A stretch of DNA of 23,151 nt from a virus: positions 1-23,151 of the IMG/VR virus record IMGVR_UViG_3300039159_000196; one strand, given 5' to 3'. A program made the translations under genes and the position numbers. Of this stretch, positions 17,050 to 23,148 are shown piece by piece. Below the pieces are notes generated by a model. It worked only from the letters and a program-made list of their open reading frames with translations. It was not told the origin of the DNA and made no database searches. Position 1 is the first letter of the stretch; each line of letters opens with the position of its first letter.

Positions 17050-19101
17050 TTAGAATTGTAGAACTGTTCGAAATGAAACTGTTTGGTCAGATGTTTGAGT
17101 GAACGCAGGCCTATTGTCAATCAACAGCATGCTCCCAGTAGTTTTATCTACATTTGGCGGCATCACTGTAAGTGCCGTCATTGTAGTTGGAGTACTTGGT
17201 ATATTTATCACTTCTCCTGGAGAAATTGAACCGGAATTCAACGGCAGAAGAAGCATTCTATTAACACCTGCATTGCTAAGCTCTGTAGACACTACAAGGA
17301 ATTTCTTAGAACCAATTTCTACCCTGGTGTCAGCTGCCCAAAGAGAATTGTTGAATACCCCTGAAACGGAATAACATGCGCACGCGATGTCAGAGTCAAT
17401 CGGCAATTTTGACTGTGAGCTATTGATAAGCAAGCTCTTTGCAGTTGTTGTCGATGTAGTTGCGGTTATGGTTGGATTACTTGGTGCTGTCGTATGACGT
17501 AGCACAGCTCCATTAGCGATAGTAGTTCCGTTTACAGTAAAGACTTCCATCGTTGTTGATGTGACACCATACACAATAATTTTATTTAGAGCAATATCAG
17601 TCAAAACTGAACCGACAGCAAATGTCGTAGTGTTGAACCCAGTACCAGTAAGATGAAATAGATTTTTGGATGTTAAGTTTGTGCTTGACATCAGTTCAAC
17701 ACCAGTTAAAGCAGTCAACACCATACCTGAAGTTGGTCCAACTACTACTGCCGTAGATTGATAAGTAGCTAAAGATGGAGCACTAAATATAGTACCAACT
17801 GGGAAATTGGTTATGTTTGAACCACCAGTAAATTGCACAGTCACTGCATAAGAGTTTGTGCTAATTGGGTCCGAAAGATTTGTTCCGTAAGTAAGACCAC
17901 GAGGCGATCGAATTATTCCATATTGGCGATAGTCATTATTGATCTTAACGCCGCCATAAGACTCTCGTGTAAGATTTCCATAAAACATTAATGCTGAAGC
18001 AAATAGCTCTTCCGATGCATTACGACCATGACCTAGCGGCGGACTAACATTAGCTACTGCTGAAGCTAGAACTCCAGTACTAGTTAGATTTGCAGTAATG
18101 ACAATGTTAGCATAATTGTAATTTCGCCCTGGGTTCGTAATCGTAATAAAAGCGATAGAGTTGTTGGTAGCATTCAGTGCCCATGACAGTTCAGCACCAG
18201 TGCCGTCACCTTCAATAGTGACAGAAATATTGCTCATTCCGCTTCCACTATTTCTAAGAATGATATTATCGATAGTGCCTGGTACAGCTAACATTTCAAC
18301 CACAGCCTGAGATGATGTGTAATCGCCTGTAGATAAATTGATAGCCAATTGTGCCCCCATACCAGCTGAAGCACCGGGGTTAACTGTAGCTACAGCGTGG
18401 GTATAACCAGACCCAGCCTGTGTGATTGTTGCCGATACTAATTGTCCACCAACGATAATTGGTTCAAGAATAGCGCCAGTACCATCGCCTGAAACCGTGA
18501 TGGTGGTTTCTCCCTGAGAATATCCAGATCCAGCACCTTCAATGTTCAACGAATCGATAGACCCATTTGAGAAAAATCGAGACCGTAAAGATGTGGTGAC
18601 AGGCATGTACTCACCAGTTAGGAACTTGTTGCGAAGACTTAGCGGTAGGTTATACATGAACTTCCAAACATACCCGTCAGCCATCGTCTGCGGCGCTAAG
18701 TCAGTTGTGTTAGGCTCATTAACCGATGGGATACCACCAGCATTCCAAAGACACTTGTATACGTTATTGGTGGCATTACTTAAGCAATATATCTGATGCA
18801 CAGTGTCAACTGTTTCGGCAGCAGACACGTCGTACATATTAAAAACTTTACCATATTCCCAGTTAACACGAGGCAACACAAGACACACATCAGCAGGACT
18901 AATAAGCTTAAGCAACACCATATTCGTGCGAGCTTTAGACTCATAGTCAACATTAGATTCAGGTGTTTCAACTATGTCCGGCCCTGCAATAAAATCAACT
19001 GTGCGTCCCATGTAATAGTAGTACCGGGCTTGCTTCGAAGCGATTTCAGAATAGATTGCCTCAATGATTGTTCGCTTAAGAGCCTGTTTAACGATAGCCA
19101 T
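17050..19101 (-). CDS. gp8: Baseplate wedge protein, gp8-like, enlarged
   Basis: A 683-aa protein, about twice T4 gp8 (334 aa). gp8-type features: an N-terminal helix followed by ARYYYYMGRTVDFIAGPDIV, SPADVCLVLPRVNWEYGKVF, a DTVHQIYCLSNATNNVYKCL strand pair, MADGYVWKFMYNLPL, and after the insertion GHGRNASEELFASALMFYGN...NNDYRQYGIIRSPRG. A beta-repeat insertion occupies residues about 185-350 with GSGY at 191-194 and 230-233 and variants at 286-289 and 325-328. The C-terminal 270 residues are beta-rich and not assigned. AAGGA lies 6 bases before the ATG, and a late box lies 20 bases upstream of it. Place in the cluster (before DUF4815 and neck genes) agrees with T4 gene 8. Confidence 0.85.
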   Translation of the reverse strand: MAIVKQALKRTIIEAIYSEIASKQARYYYYMGRTVDFIAGPDIVETPESNVDYESKARTNMVLLKLISPADVCLVLPRVNWEYGKVFNMYDVSAAETVDTVHQIYCLSNATNNVYKCLWNAGGIPSVNEPNTTDLAPQTMADGYVWKFMYNLPLSLRNKFLTGEYMPVTTSLRSRFFSNGSIDSLNIEGAGSGYSQGETTITVSGDGTGAILEPIIVGGQLVSATITQAGSGYTHAVATVNPGASAGMGAQLAINLSTGDYTSSQAVVEMLAVPGTIDNIILRNSGSGMSNISVTIEGDGTGAELSWALNATNNSIAFITITNPGRNYNYANIVITANLTSTGVLASAVANVSPPLGHGRNASEELFASALMFYGNLTRESYGGVKINNDYRQYGIIRSPRGLTYGTNLSDPISTNSYAVTVQFTGGSNITNFPVGTIFSAPSLATYQSTAVVVGPTSGMVLTALTGVELMSSTNLTSKNLFHLTGTGFNTTTFAVGSVLTDIALNKIIVYGVTSTTMEVFTVNGTTIANGAVLRHTTAPSNPTITATTSTTTAKSLLINSSQSKLPIDSDIACACYSVSGVFNNSLWAADTRVEIGSKKFLVVSTELSNAGVNRMLLLPLNSGSISPGEVINIPSTPTTMTALTVMPPNVDKTTGSMLLIDNRPAFTQTSDQTVSFRTVLQF
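17212..17219 (-). promoter_or_regulatory. Possible late promoter inside the gp8-like gene, GATAAATA
   Basis: NATAAATA box on the minus strand within coding sequence, 171 bases before the ATG of the DUF4815-Hint gene, which has no closer late box. It may be chance. Confidence 0.4.
18052..18549 (-). repeat. G-[ST]-G-Y beta-repeat insertion in the gp8-like protein
   Basis: Codons for about residues 185-350, splitting the gp8 core. Units read GAGSGYSQGETTITVSGDGT, then QAGSGYTHAVATV, and two degenerate copies. Confidence 0.65.
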
Positions 19102-19120
19102 GGAAATTCCTTATTTAGAC

Positions 19121-19128
19121 TATTTATT
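19121..19128 (-). promoter_or_regulatory. T4-type late promoter, AATAAATA
   Basis: NATAAATA box on the minus strand 19 bases before the gp8-like ATG and just past the second radical SAM stop. A CTAAATA sequence lies a few bases further downstream (19112-19118) and may be an alternative. Confidence 0.65.
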
Positions 19129-19136
19129 AAGCATTA

Positions 19137-20477
19137 TTAATCTGAAGCTACAACCTTAATTGGGAATGGCTTGCGGATTTTTGATGACTGACGTTCAGTG
19201 TGAGTGAACAGTTTTTGCCGATACTCAGGAAGGTCTTTATTATATATCTTATATGGAGCATACCCAGTGAGAGATTCTATAGCGATAGCGAATAGAGGTA
19301 TAGCATCAGAGTAAGCGTTATCACACGAGGTATTGAAAAATTCATCTTGCAAAAACATACAAGAACCACCACATAAGGCTAATACAGGGCATTTTTGACA
19401 TTGCGATCTTTCAGTCCAATGTGTAGCTGTGTTTAATACAATATTGGATGTATCTGATAGATGACCAATCTTATGTGAAGTGCCTAAAGCCGATACCTCG
19501 TTAGACGATGTATTTTGGCAGGTGATAACATTACCTGTTAAATCGATAGCCATTATATCTTCTTTATCCATACCACATTTTTGGCCACGAGAACCCATAT
19601 ACTTTTTAGAAAGTAAGGAATCCCTAAAACCATCTATCTGTGACTTCTGCCCAGGTATTCGAATTAGCTTAGGCATATTTTCTCTAATCTCTAGCCAATT
19701 GTTTCTACGACGATCAATATCTTCTTCACTTGAAAGAAGTGATAGAGGAACTGAAGCATCATTATATGTATCAACCCAAACCATCTCATAATGAGAGATG
19801 TTAATCGTCGGGAATTTTTCTGCAAACCAATCGATGATGGCCATCCTAGATTGGTTATCTTTGTTTAACATCGATGAAACGCCAACGGGTCTACCTGCTT
19901 TCTGGGTTTCAGTAAATAACCTTAGGATCTGATCCCAATTATCTTCAAGCAGTTCATCACCACGAACATACTGTCCAGGCCCATCATGAGAAATTGAAAA
20001 CCCAATTTTGTTATCTAAGATCCAATCTACTTTCTCAGCATTCAATAAGCTACCGTTAGTTATAATCGAAAAAGTAACTTCACTTCCAAGCACGGCTTTC
20101 AGTGCTTCATGAAGCGGCTTTAAAGTTTTCCAATAGACAAATGGTTCACCCCCCCAATATTCAAGTCTGTTGACCATACTAAGATCTAGGTTTTTTAATT
20201 TCTCAATAAATGCTTCTATATCATTAGCAGAAGTCGATTCCGGTGCTTCAACAAACCGCTGTGAACAATACTCGCATGAATAGTTGCATGATAGTCCTAA
20301 CTGAACTTTCAAGACTTTTGGCGTTGATGATTTTTTCTTAAACGATACTGGATCAAGAACTACATCATCAGGGTATAGCAATGGTTCGTCACTTAACTCG
20401 GAGTTTAGATTGTCAAAATAAAAGTTTCTCTTAGTCCCATCTTCAAGACTTTCGCATTCAATAATAAAATGTGCCAT
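19137..20477 (-). CDS. Radical SAM/SPASM protein-modifying enzyme 2
   Basis: A 446-aa radical SAM protein. Residues C64, C68 and C71 form the CxxxCxxC motif that binds the SAM-cleaving 4Fe-4S cluster; GGEP at 109-112 is the SAM amino-group motif. The C-terminal SPASM domain is complete: C301-x13-G315-x4-C320, then C360-x2-C363-x5-C369-x3-C373 and C385, ligands for auxiliary clusters. SPASM enzymes modify peptides and proteins (thioether, C-C or ether crosslinks; formylglycine in anSME). A ~60-residue N-terminal extension precedes the barrel and is absent from its partner. The ATG lies 20 bases inside the end of radical SAM 1, so the two are translationally coupled. The substrate is not known; the Cys-rich 138-aa protein is the obvious neighbour candidate. 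Confidence 0.93.
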   Translation of the reverse strand: MAHFIIECESLEDGTKRNFYFDNLNSELSDEPLLYPDDVVLDPVSFKKKSSTPKVLKVQLGLSCNYSCEYCSQRFVEAPESTSANDIEAFIEKLKNLDLSMVNRLEYWGGEPFVYWKTLKPLHEALKAVLGSEVTFSIITNGSLLNAEKVDWILDNKIGFSISHDGPGQYVRGDELLEDNWDQILRLFTETQKAGRPVGVSSMLNKDNQSRMAIIDWFAEKFPTINISHYEMVWVDTYNDASVPLSLLSSEEDIDRRRNNWLEIRENMPKLIRIPGQKSQIDGFRDSLLSKKYMGSRGQKCGMDKEDIMAIDLTGNVITCQNTSSNEVSALGTSHKIGHLSDTSNIVLNTATHWTERSQCQKCPVLALCGGSCMFLQDEFFNTSCDNAYSDAIPLFAIAIESLTGYAPYKIYNKDLPEYRQKLFTHTERQSSKIRKPFPIKVVASD

Positions 20478-21480
20478 TTAAAAATCCATTTTGAGTTAGT
20501 TGCTCGTTAAAATCTTGAAGATCAAGATATTCATATACATTTGCTTTAATCTTTTCCAGCTTACAATCGATTGTATGTGTCTGACTTAGATGACAGTTAC
20601 CTTGACATAAACTTCGAAGTTTACAGGATTTACATTCGGTGCTATCAACAAATTTTCGTGAATTTGTATCAGCTAAGAATTCATTTGGTTTTGCTAACTT
20701 TTGGAACGTAATTACATTCTCTACCTTATTAACATCAGTACAATTATGGTGACACGTATATCTATTACCATCCAATGTGACATTTAGTTTGTCAGCCCCA
20801 TGACACAACCCATCGGTTCTATAATCAGTAATAGCGAGACTCTTTTTCCATTTTATATAATGAGGTATGAAAAAGTTTATAGAACTAGGTTCACCATTCA
20901 AAGCATCCTTTGCAACGTTCAATAGATTTAAGTGGAGACTTGGTAAATGTTCTTTGGTAAACCAAAATTCCTTTGGAGTTTCTTTTGTTGACCTGACCCA
21001 GTGACCATACAAATGGACATGCTTTTTCATTAGATGCTGAATGTCATTATTCCACTTGAAAGTATCATAGATGTTAAATCGTTGTCCATGCAATACATAA
21101 GACACCCCAAAGTCATCAACATTTTTTAGTTTGTCAAATTTGATTGAAGATAGATCATCATGATAACTTAATCGTAAAGATGCTCTCCACTTATTTACAT
21201 CACTAACACATTCATCGGTAATCAAAGACCCATTAGTCATGATTTTAATTAATGGAGATTTAACCCCTGCAGCATCAAACCTATTCTGAATAGCTTGGAT
21301 GTCTTTCCAATATAAAAGCGGTTCACCACCCCAATAAGATATACCACCTGAAGCATACTGAGAGAATGTCTCAACGAATTTGTCATAATCAGGGGTCTTA
21401 ACTCTATTTGGTGATTCTTTACCTTGTAGACAGTATGCACAATTGAAATTGCATGCTGACCCTAAAAAGATATTCAGCAT
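20458..21480 (-). CDS. Radical SAM/SPASM protein-modifying enzyme 1
   Basis: A 340-aa radical SAM protein starting directly with the barrel: C10, C14 and C17 form CxxxCxxC (CNFNCAYC) and GGEP lies at 51-54 in YWGGEPLLYW. The SPASM domain is complete: C226-x11-G238-x4-C243, an extra C247, then C283-x2-C286-x5-C292-x3-C296 and C306. The motif spacing closely follows the SPASM consensus, so it should carry auxiliary 4Fe-4S clusters. Its middle is shorter than in enzyme 2. The ATG overlaps the stop of the 307-aa gene by one base (TAATG). It is strongly AT-rich: the 60 bases from 21121 hold 14 G+C, against 31 of 60 in a terminase stretch from 7681, suggesting an acquired accessory gene. Confidence 0.93.
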   Translation of the reverse strand: MLNIFLGSACNFNCAYCLQGKESPNRVKTPDYDKFVETFSQYASGGISYWGGEPLLYWKDIQAIQNRFDAAGVKSPLIKIMTNGSLITDECVSDVNKWRASLRLSYHDDLSSIKFDKLKNVDDFGVSYVLHGQRFNIYDTFKWNNDIQHLMKKHVHLYGHWVRSTKETPKEFWFTKEHLPSLHLNLLNVAKDALNGEPSSINFFIPHYIKWKKSLAITDYRTDGLCHGADKLNVTLDGNRYTCHHNCTDVNKVENVITFQKLAKPNEFLADTNSRKFVDSTECKSCKLRSLCQGNCHLSQTHTIDCKLEKIKANVYEYLDLQDFNEQLTQNGFLNGTFYY

Positions 21481-22403
21481 TAGTTTATTACCGTCATAGT
21501 GTGTTCAGCAACCCCAGTGAAATTTCTAAAACCGACCTTGACCCTAATCTCGTCACCTGCAAGTAGACCTAATGCCATGACTGGAATTTTAATTTGTCCA
21601 GCTTGAACTCTAGTTTTGGGTAAATAACCTGCAGTGGATTCCAAATAAACATCTGCAGTTTCTTCATCAAGCAATTCACCATCACTATTGATAAGTTCTA
21701 AGTCTAAGTATGTTAATTGATCTTTTAGAATAACTACAGGTCCAGTTAACCGTAACGAAGGGAAAAATCTACCGTTATATCTATTCTGCGTAACGGCAAC
21801 AAAATCTGCTTCGGAAAACGCTACATTGGATGACATCCCATGTCTTTGGTCATAACAAACTGAGACAGAACAATCTTTTACTTTTCTATTAGCAAAAGGC
21901 ACTATGAGCTGGGCGACACATGAGGTATTACCTTTTAGAAGATACCGCATAGACTTAGCACGAGAAATGAAAGAATCCGTGAATGCACTTATTGGGCTAT
22001 TTGCTAATCGACCACCCTCAAATAAAAAGAACCAATTAGAATAATCAGCCCATTCACCTTTTCCTAAGGGTCTAACTGGGTCATCTGTTTTGAGTAAAGA
22101 TCTAGCTTGAATTCTATACAAAAGTTCAGGTGAATTTGAACCGATGATTTCGCCACCGATAAGAGTGCCAAGATCAGGATAGTTAATCTCACGGTTTGCC
22201 CATTGAGCTTCGGATATGAAGACCCACCCACACTCTGGTTCTGGTTCTATTAGAAGACTCGAGTCTGAAGATAAACTTCTATTGTTTATTTTGACCGGTT
22301 TAAGTTCATAGACCATAATTTCATTTTCTAAGATGATTATATCTAAGAAATGATCTAATGCACTACCGGCATACTTGTGGCGTGATACTTTTAATGTTGT
22401 CAT
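21480..22403 (-). CDS. Unknown protein in the radical SAM operon, Ig-like C-terminus
   Basis: A 307-aa protein I do not recognise. Residues 1-60 include a helix and short strands; a middle region with GWVFISEAQWANREINYPDL and EWADYSNWFFLFEGGRLAN is aromatic-rich; the last ~85 residues (TYLDLELINSDGELLDEETA, VYLESTAGYLPKTRVQAGQI, DEIRVKVGFRNFTGVAEH) read like an Ig-like or invasin-type beta sandwich, common in virion proteins. It has no signal peptide or membrane segment. It has five Cys only (58, 163, 177, 183 area) and no Cys repeats. It sits between the Cys-rich protein and the two radical SAM genes and overlaps the first by TAATG, so it may be a virion partner, a modification substrate or an accessory of the pathway. 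Confidence 0.75.
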   Translation of the reverse strand: MTTLKVSRHKYAGSALDHFLDIIILENEIMVYELKPVKINNRSLSSDSSLLIEPEPECGWVFISEAQWANREINYPDLGTLIGGEIIGSNSPELLYRIQARSLLKTDDPVRPLGKGEWADYSNWFFLFEGGRLANSPISAFTDSFISRAKSMRYLLKGNTSCVAQLIVPFANRKVKDCSVSVCYDQRHGMSSNVAFSEADFVAVTQNRYNGRFFPSLRLTGPVVILKDQLTYLDLELINSDGELLDEETADVYLESTAGYLPKTRVQAGQIKIPVMALGLLAGDEIRVKVGFRNFTGVAEHTMTVIN

Positions 22404-22407
22404 AATT

Positions 22408-22415
22408 TATTTATC
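22408..22415 (-). promoter_or_regulatory. Second copy of late box, GATAAATA
   Basis: NATAAATA box on the minus strand only 4 bases before the 307-aa ATG, part of a 36-base tandem duplication. Too close to the ATG to leave a ribosome site, so it is probably an unused duplicate; its GGAT more likely serves as a weak Shine-Dalgarno for the 307-aa gene. Confidence 0.35.
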
Positions 22416-22443
22416 CATCGTTACAATAGCAATTGCTATAATT

Positions 22444-22451
22444 TATTTATG
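22444..22451 (-). promoter_or_regulatory. T4-type late promoter, CATAAATA
   Basis: NATAAATA box on the minus strand that contains the TAA stop of the 138-aa gene. It lies 40 bases before the 307-aa ATG and is the likely late start for the 307-aa and two radical SAM genes. Confidence 0.6.
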
Positions 22452-22863
22452 AATCGCCACAAATGCAATTGCACTGGCTATAATTGCAATTGCATACGAA
22501 GCAATTGCAATTGCAGTTACAGTTTGCTTGTAGATAAGTCCCATGAGAATATGTACCAACGTTACAATTTATAGCATACCTAAGTGTGCAATTAGCATAG
22601 CTATATTGCATGTTGTCATCATTTGCTTGTACCGCAGTCTGACTTGGGGTGCAGTTTGTAGTCGTCCCTACAGCTGTAGCATTAATCCAGTTAGTGCTAG
22701 AAAAAGCAGTGAAGTATGCATACCCTCGTATTGACTGCAGATCACTATAAGTGAACCTAGTAGCTCCACGAATCCAAAGGAACTCTCTATAAGTAGCTGC
22801 TGCAGCTCCAATTTCGACGTTGACTTGGTCTATCCCAATAGAACCACTTGCGGGTAAAGTCAT
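22447..22863 (-). CDS. Cys/Asn-repeat protein with phage tail-fibre-type N-terminus
   Basis: A 138-aa protein with two parts. The N-terminus (MTLPASGSIGIDQVNVEIGA, with RGYAYF near 46-51) matches the short motif found at the start of many phage tail-tip and fibre proteins (TLPASGxIxxxQVNxE). The rest is Cys/Asn-rich: Cys at 71, 92, 100, 115, 117, 119, 121, 124, 126, 131, 133 and 135, nine of them preceded by Asn, ending in consecutive Asn-Cys pairs at 114-121. C71-T-P-S-Q resembles a C-x-P-x sulfatase-type motif. AGGA lies 8 bases before the ATG, which overlaps the stop of a 15-codon ORF. Possible roles: substrate for the radical SAM enzymes just downstream, a metal-binding CxC tip, or a disulfide-rich adhesin. 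The function is not established. Confidence 0.85.
   Translation of the reverse strand: MTLPASGSIGIDQVNVEIGAAAATYREFLWIRGATRFTYSDLQSIRGYAYFTAFSSTNWINATAVGTTTNCTPSQTAVQANDDNMQYSYANCTLRYAINCNVGTYSHGTYLQANCNCNCNCFVCNCNYSQCNCICGDS
22465..22515 (-). repeat. AATTGC hexanucleotide repeats encoding Asn-Cys
   Basis: Repeated AATTGC units (two runs of two, plus singles) encode the Asn-Cys tail of the 138-aa protein. The unit is nearly self-complementary (GCAATTGC is a palindrome), so replication slippage could change Asn-Cys number without breaking the frame. Confidence 0.7.
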
Positions 22864-22907
22864 TTATGAATTCCTGTTATGTGATAGGACCAGTCTGTGT
22901 GTGCCAT
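22860..22907 (-). CDS. 15-codon micro-ORF before the Cys-rich gene
   Basis: Encodes MAHTDWSYHITGIHK. It has the best ribosome site of this region (GAGGAAA, 6 bases before the ATG) and its TGA overlaps the ATG of the 138-aa gene (ATGA). It could be a leader that couples translation of the Cys-rich protein, a free small peptide, or chance. No homology is claimed. Confidence 0.35.
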   Translation of the reverse strand: MAHTDWSYHITGIHK

Positions 22908-22927
22908 ATGTTTCCTCGTGCTATGAT

Positions 22928-23148
22928 TTATTTAATAGCATAGTTTCCAGATAATGCAACTGAGTTGCCAAAATAATCATCTTTACTTGTACCGTATGCA
23001 TTAGGGTTAAATAATGTTTTTAATCCAACTTTTGTTGAAGTATTATATGCCCCACCAGAATAGTATTCACTTAATGAAATTGGAGCAGCGCCCCAAATTC
23101 AGACTGAATTTGGCCCAGTGAAATTGCCCCAGAAGCCTGTAATGTCAT
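22928..23148 (-). pseudogene. Short tail-fibre-type protein with a one-base frameshift
   Basis: Begins MTLQASGAISLGQIQSEFG, a textbook start for phage tail-tip/fibre proteins and a relative of the neighbouring 138-aa N-terminus. The reading frame then breaks at a run of four G (23091-23094 on the plus strand). Adding one G restores GGAAPISLSEYYSGGAYN and an open frame to TAA at 22930-22928, ending NSVALSGNYAIK, for a 73-aa product. As given, translation would stop after 26 codons. A sequencing or assembly error in the G run, or a genuine inactivation, are both possible; the intact-looking downstream codons favour error or a very recent loss. Confidence 0.65.
22929..22936 (-). promoter_or_regulatory. 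Weak late-promoter-like box, ATTAAATA
   Basis: One mismatch to the ATAAATA core, fused to the stop codon of the preceding ORF (ATT AAA TAA) as at two other late boxes here, and 22 bases before the micro-ORF ATG. It is the only candidate promoter for the Cys-rich gene inside the window. Confidence 0.35.

Larger units (their letters stand above)
22402..22473 (-). repeat. 36-base tandem duplication at the 3' end of the Cys-rich gene
   Basis: Bases 22402-22437 and 22438-22473 align without gaps at 29 of 36 positions. The upstream copy (in transcription order) encodes the gene's last residues CNCICGDS and stop; the downstream copy, in the same frame after that stop, would encode SNCYCNDG and another TAA. 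Each copy carries a NATAAATA late box. Confidence 0.75.

Noticed and set aside
19137-21480. Radical SAM genes as host-type metabolic enzymes (for example PqqE or heme-d1 type)
   Set aside because: No partner biosynthetic genes are nearby; both are inside a structural gene block and carry the peptide-modifying SPASM pattern.
22465-22515. CRISPR-like or iteron array
   Set aside because: The repeats are coding AATTGC hexamers without regular unique spacers.
23088-23100. Programmed -1 frameshift at TTTGGGG in the short tail-fibre-type ORF
   Set aside because: The zero-frame codons TTT GGG do not re-pair well after a -1 slip (GGG would sit on TGG), so it is not a canonical slippery heptamer; a missing G is simpler.
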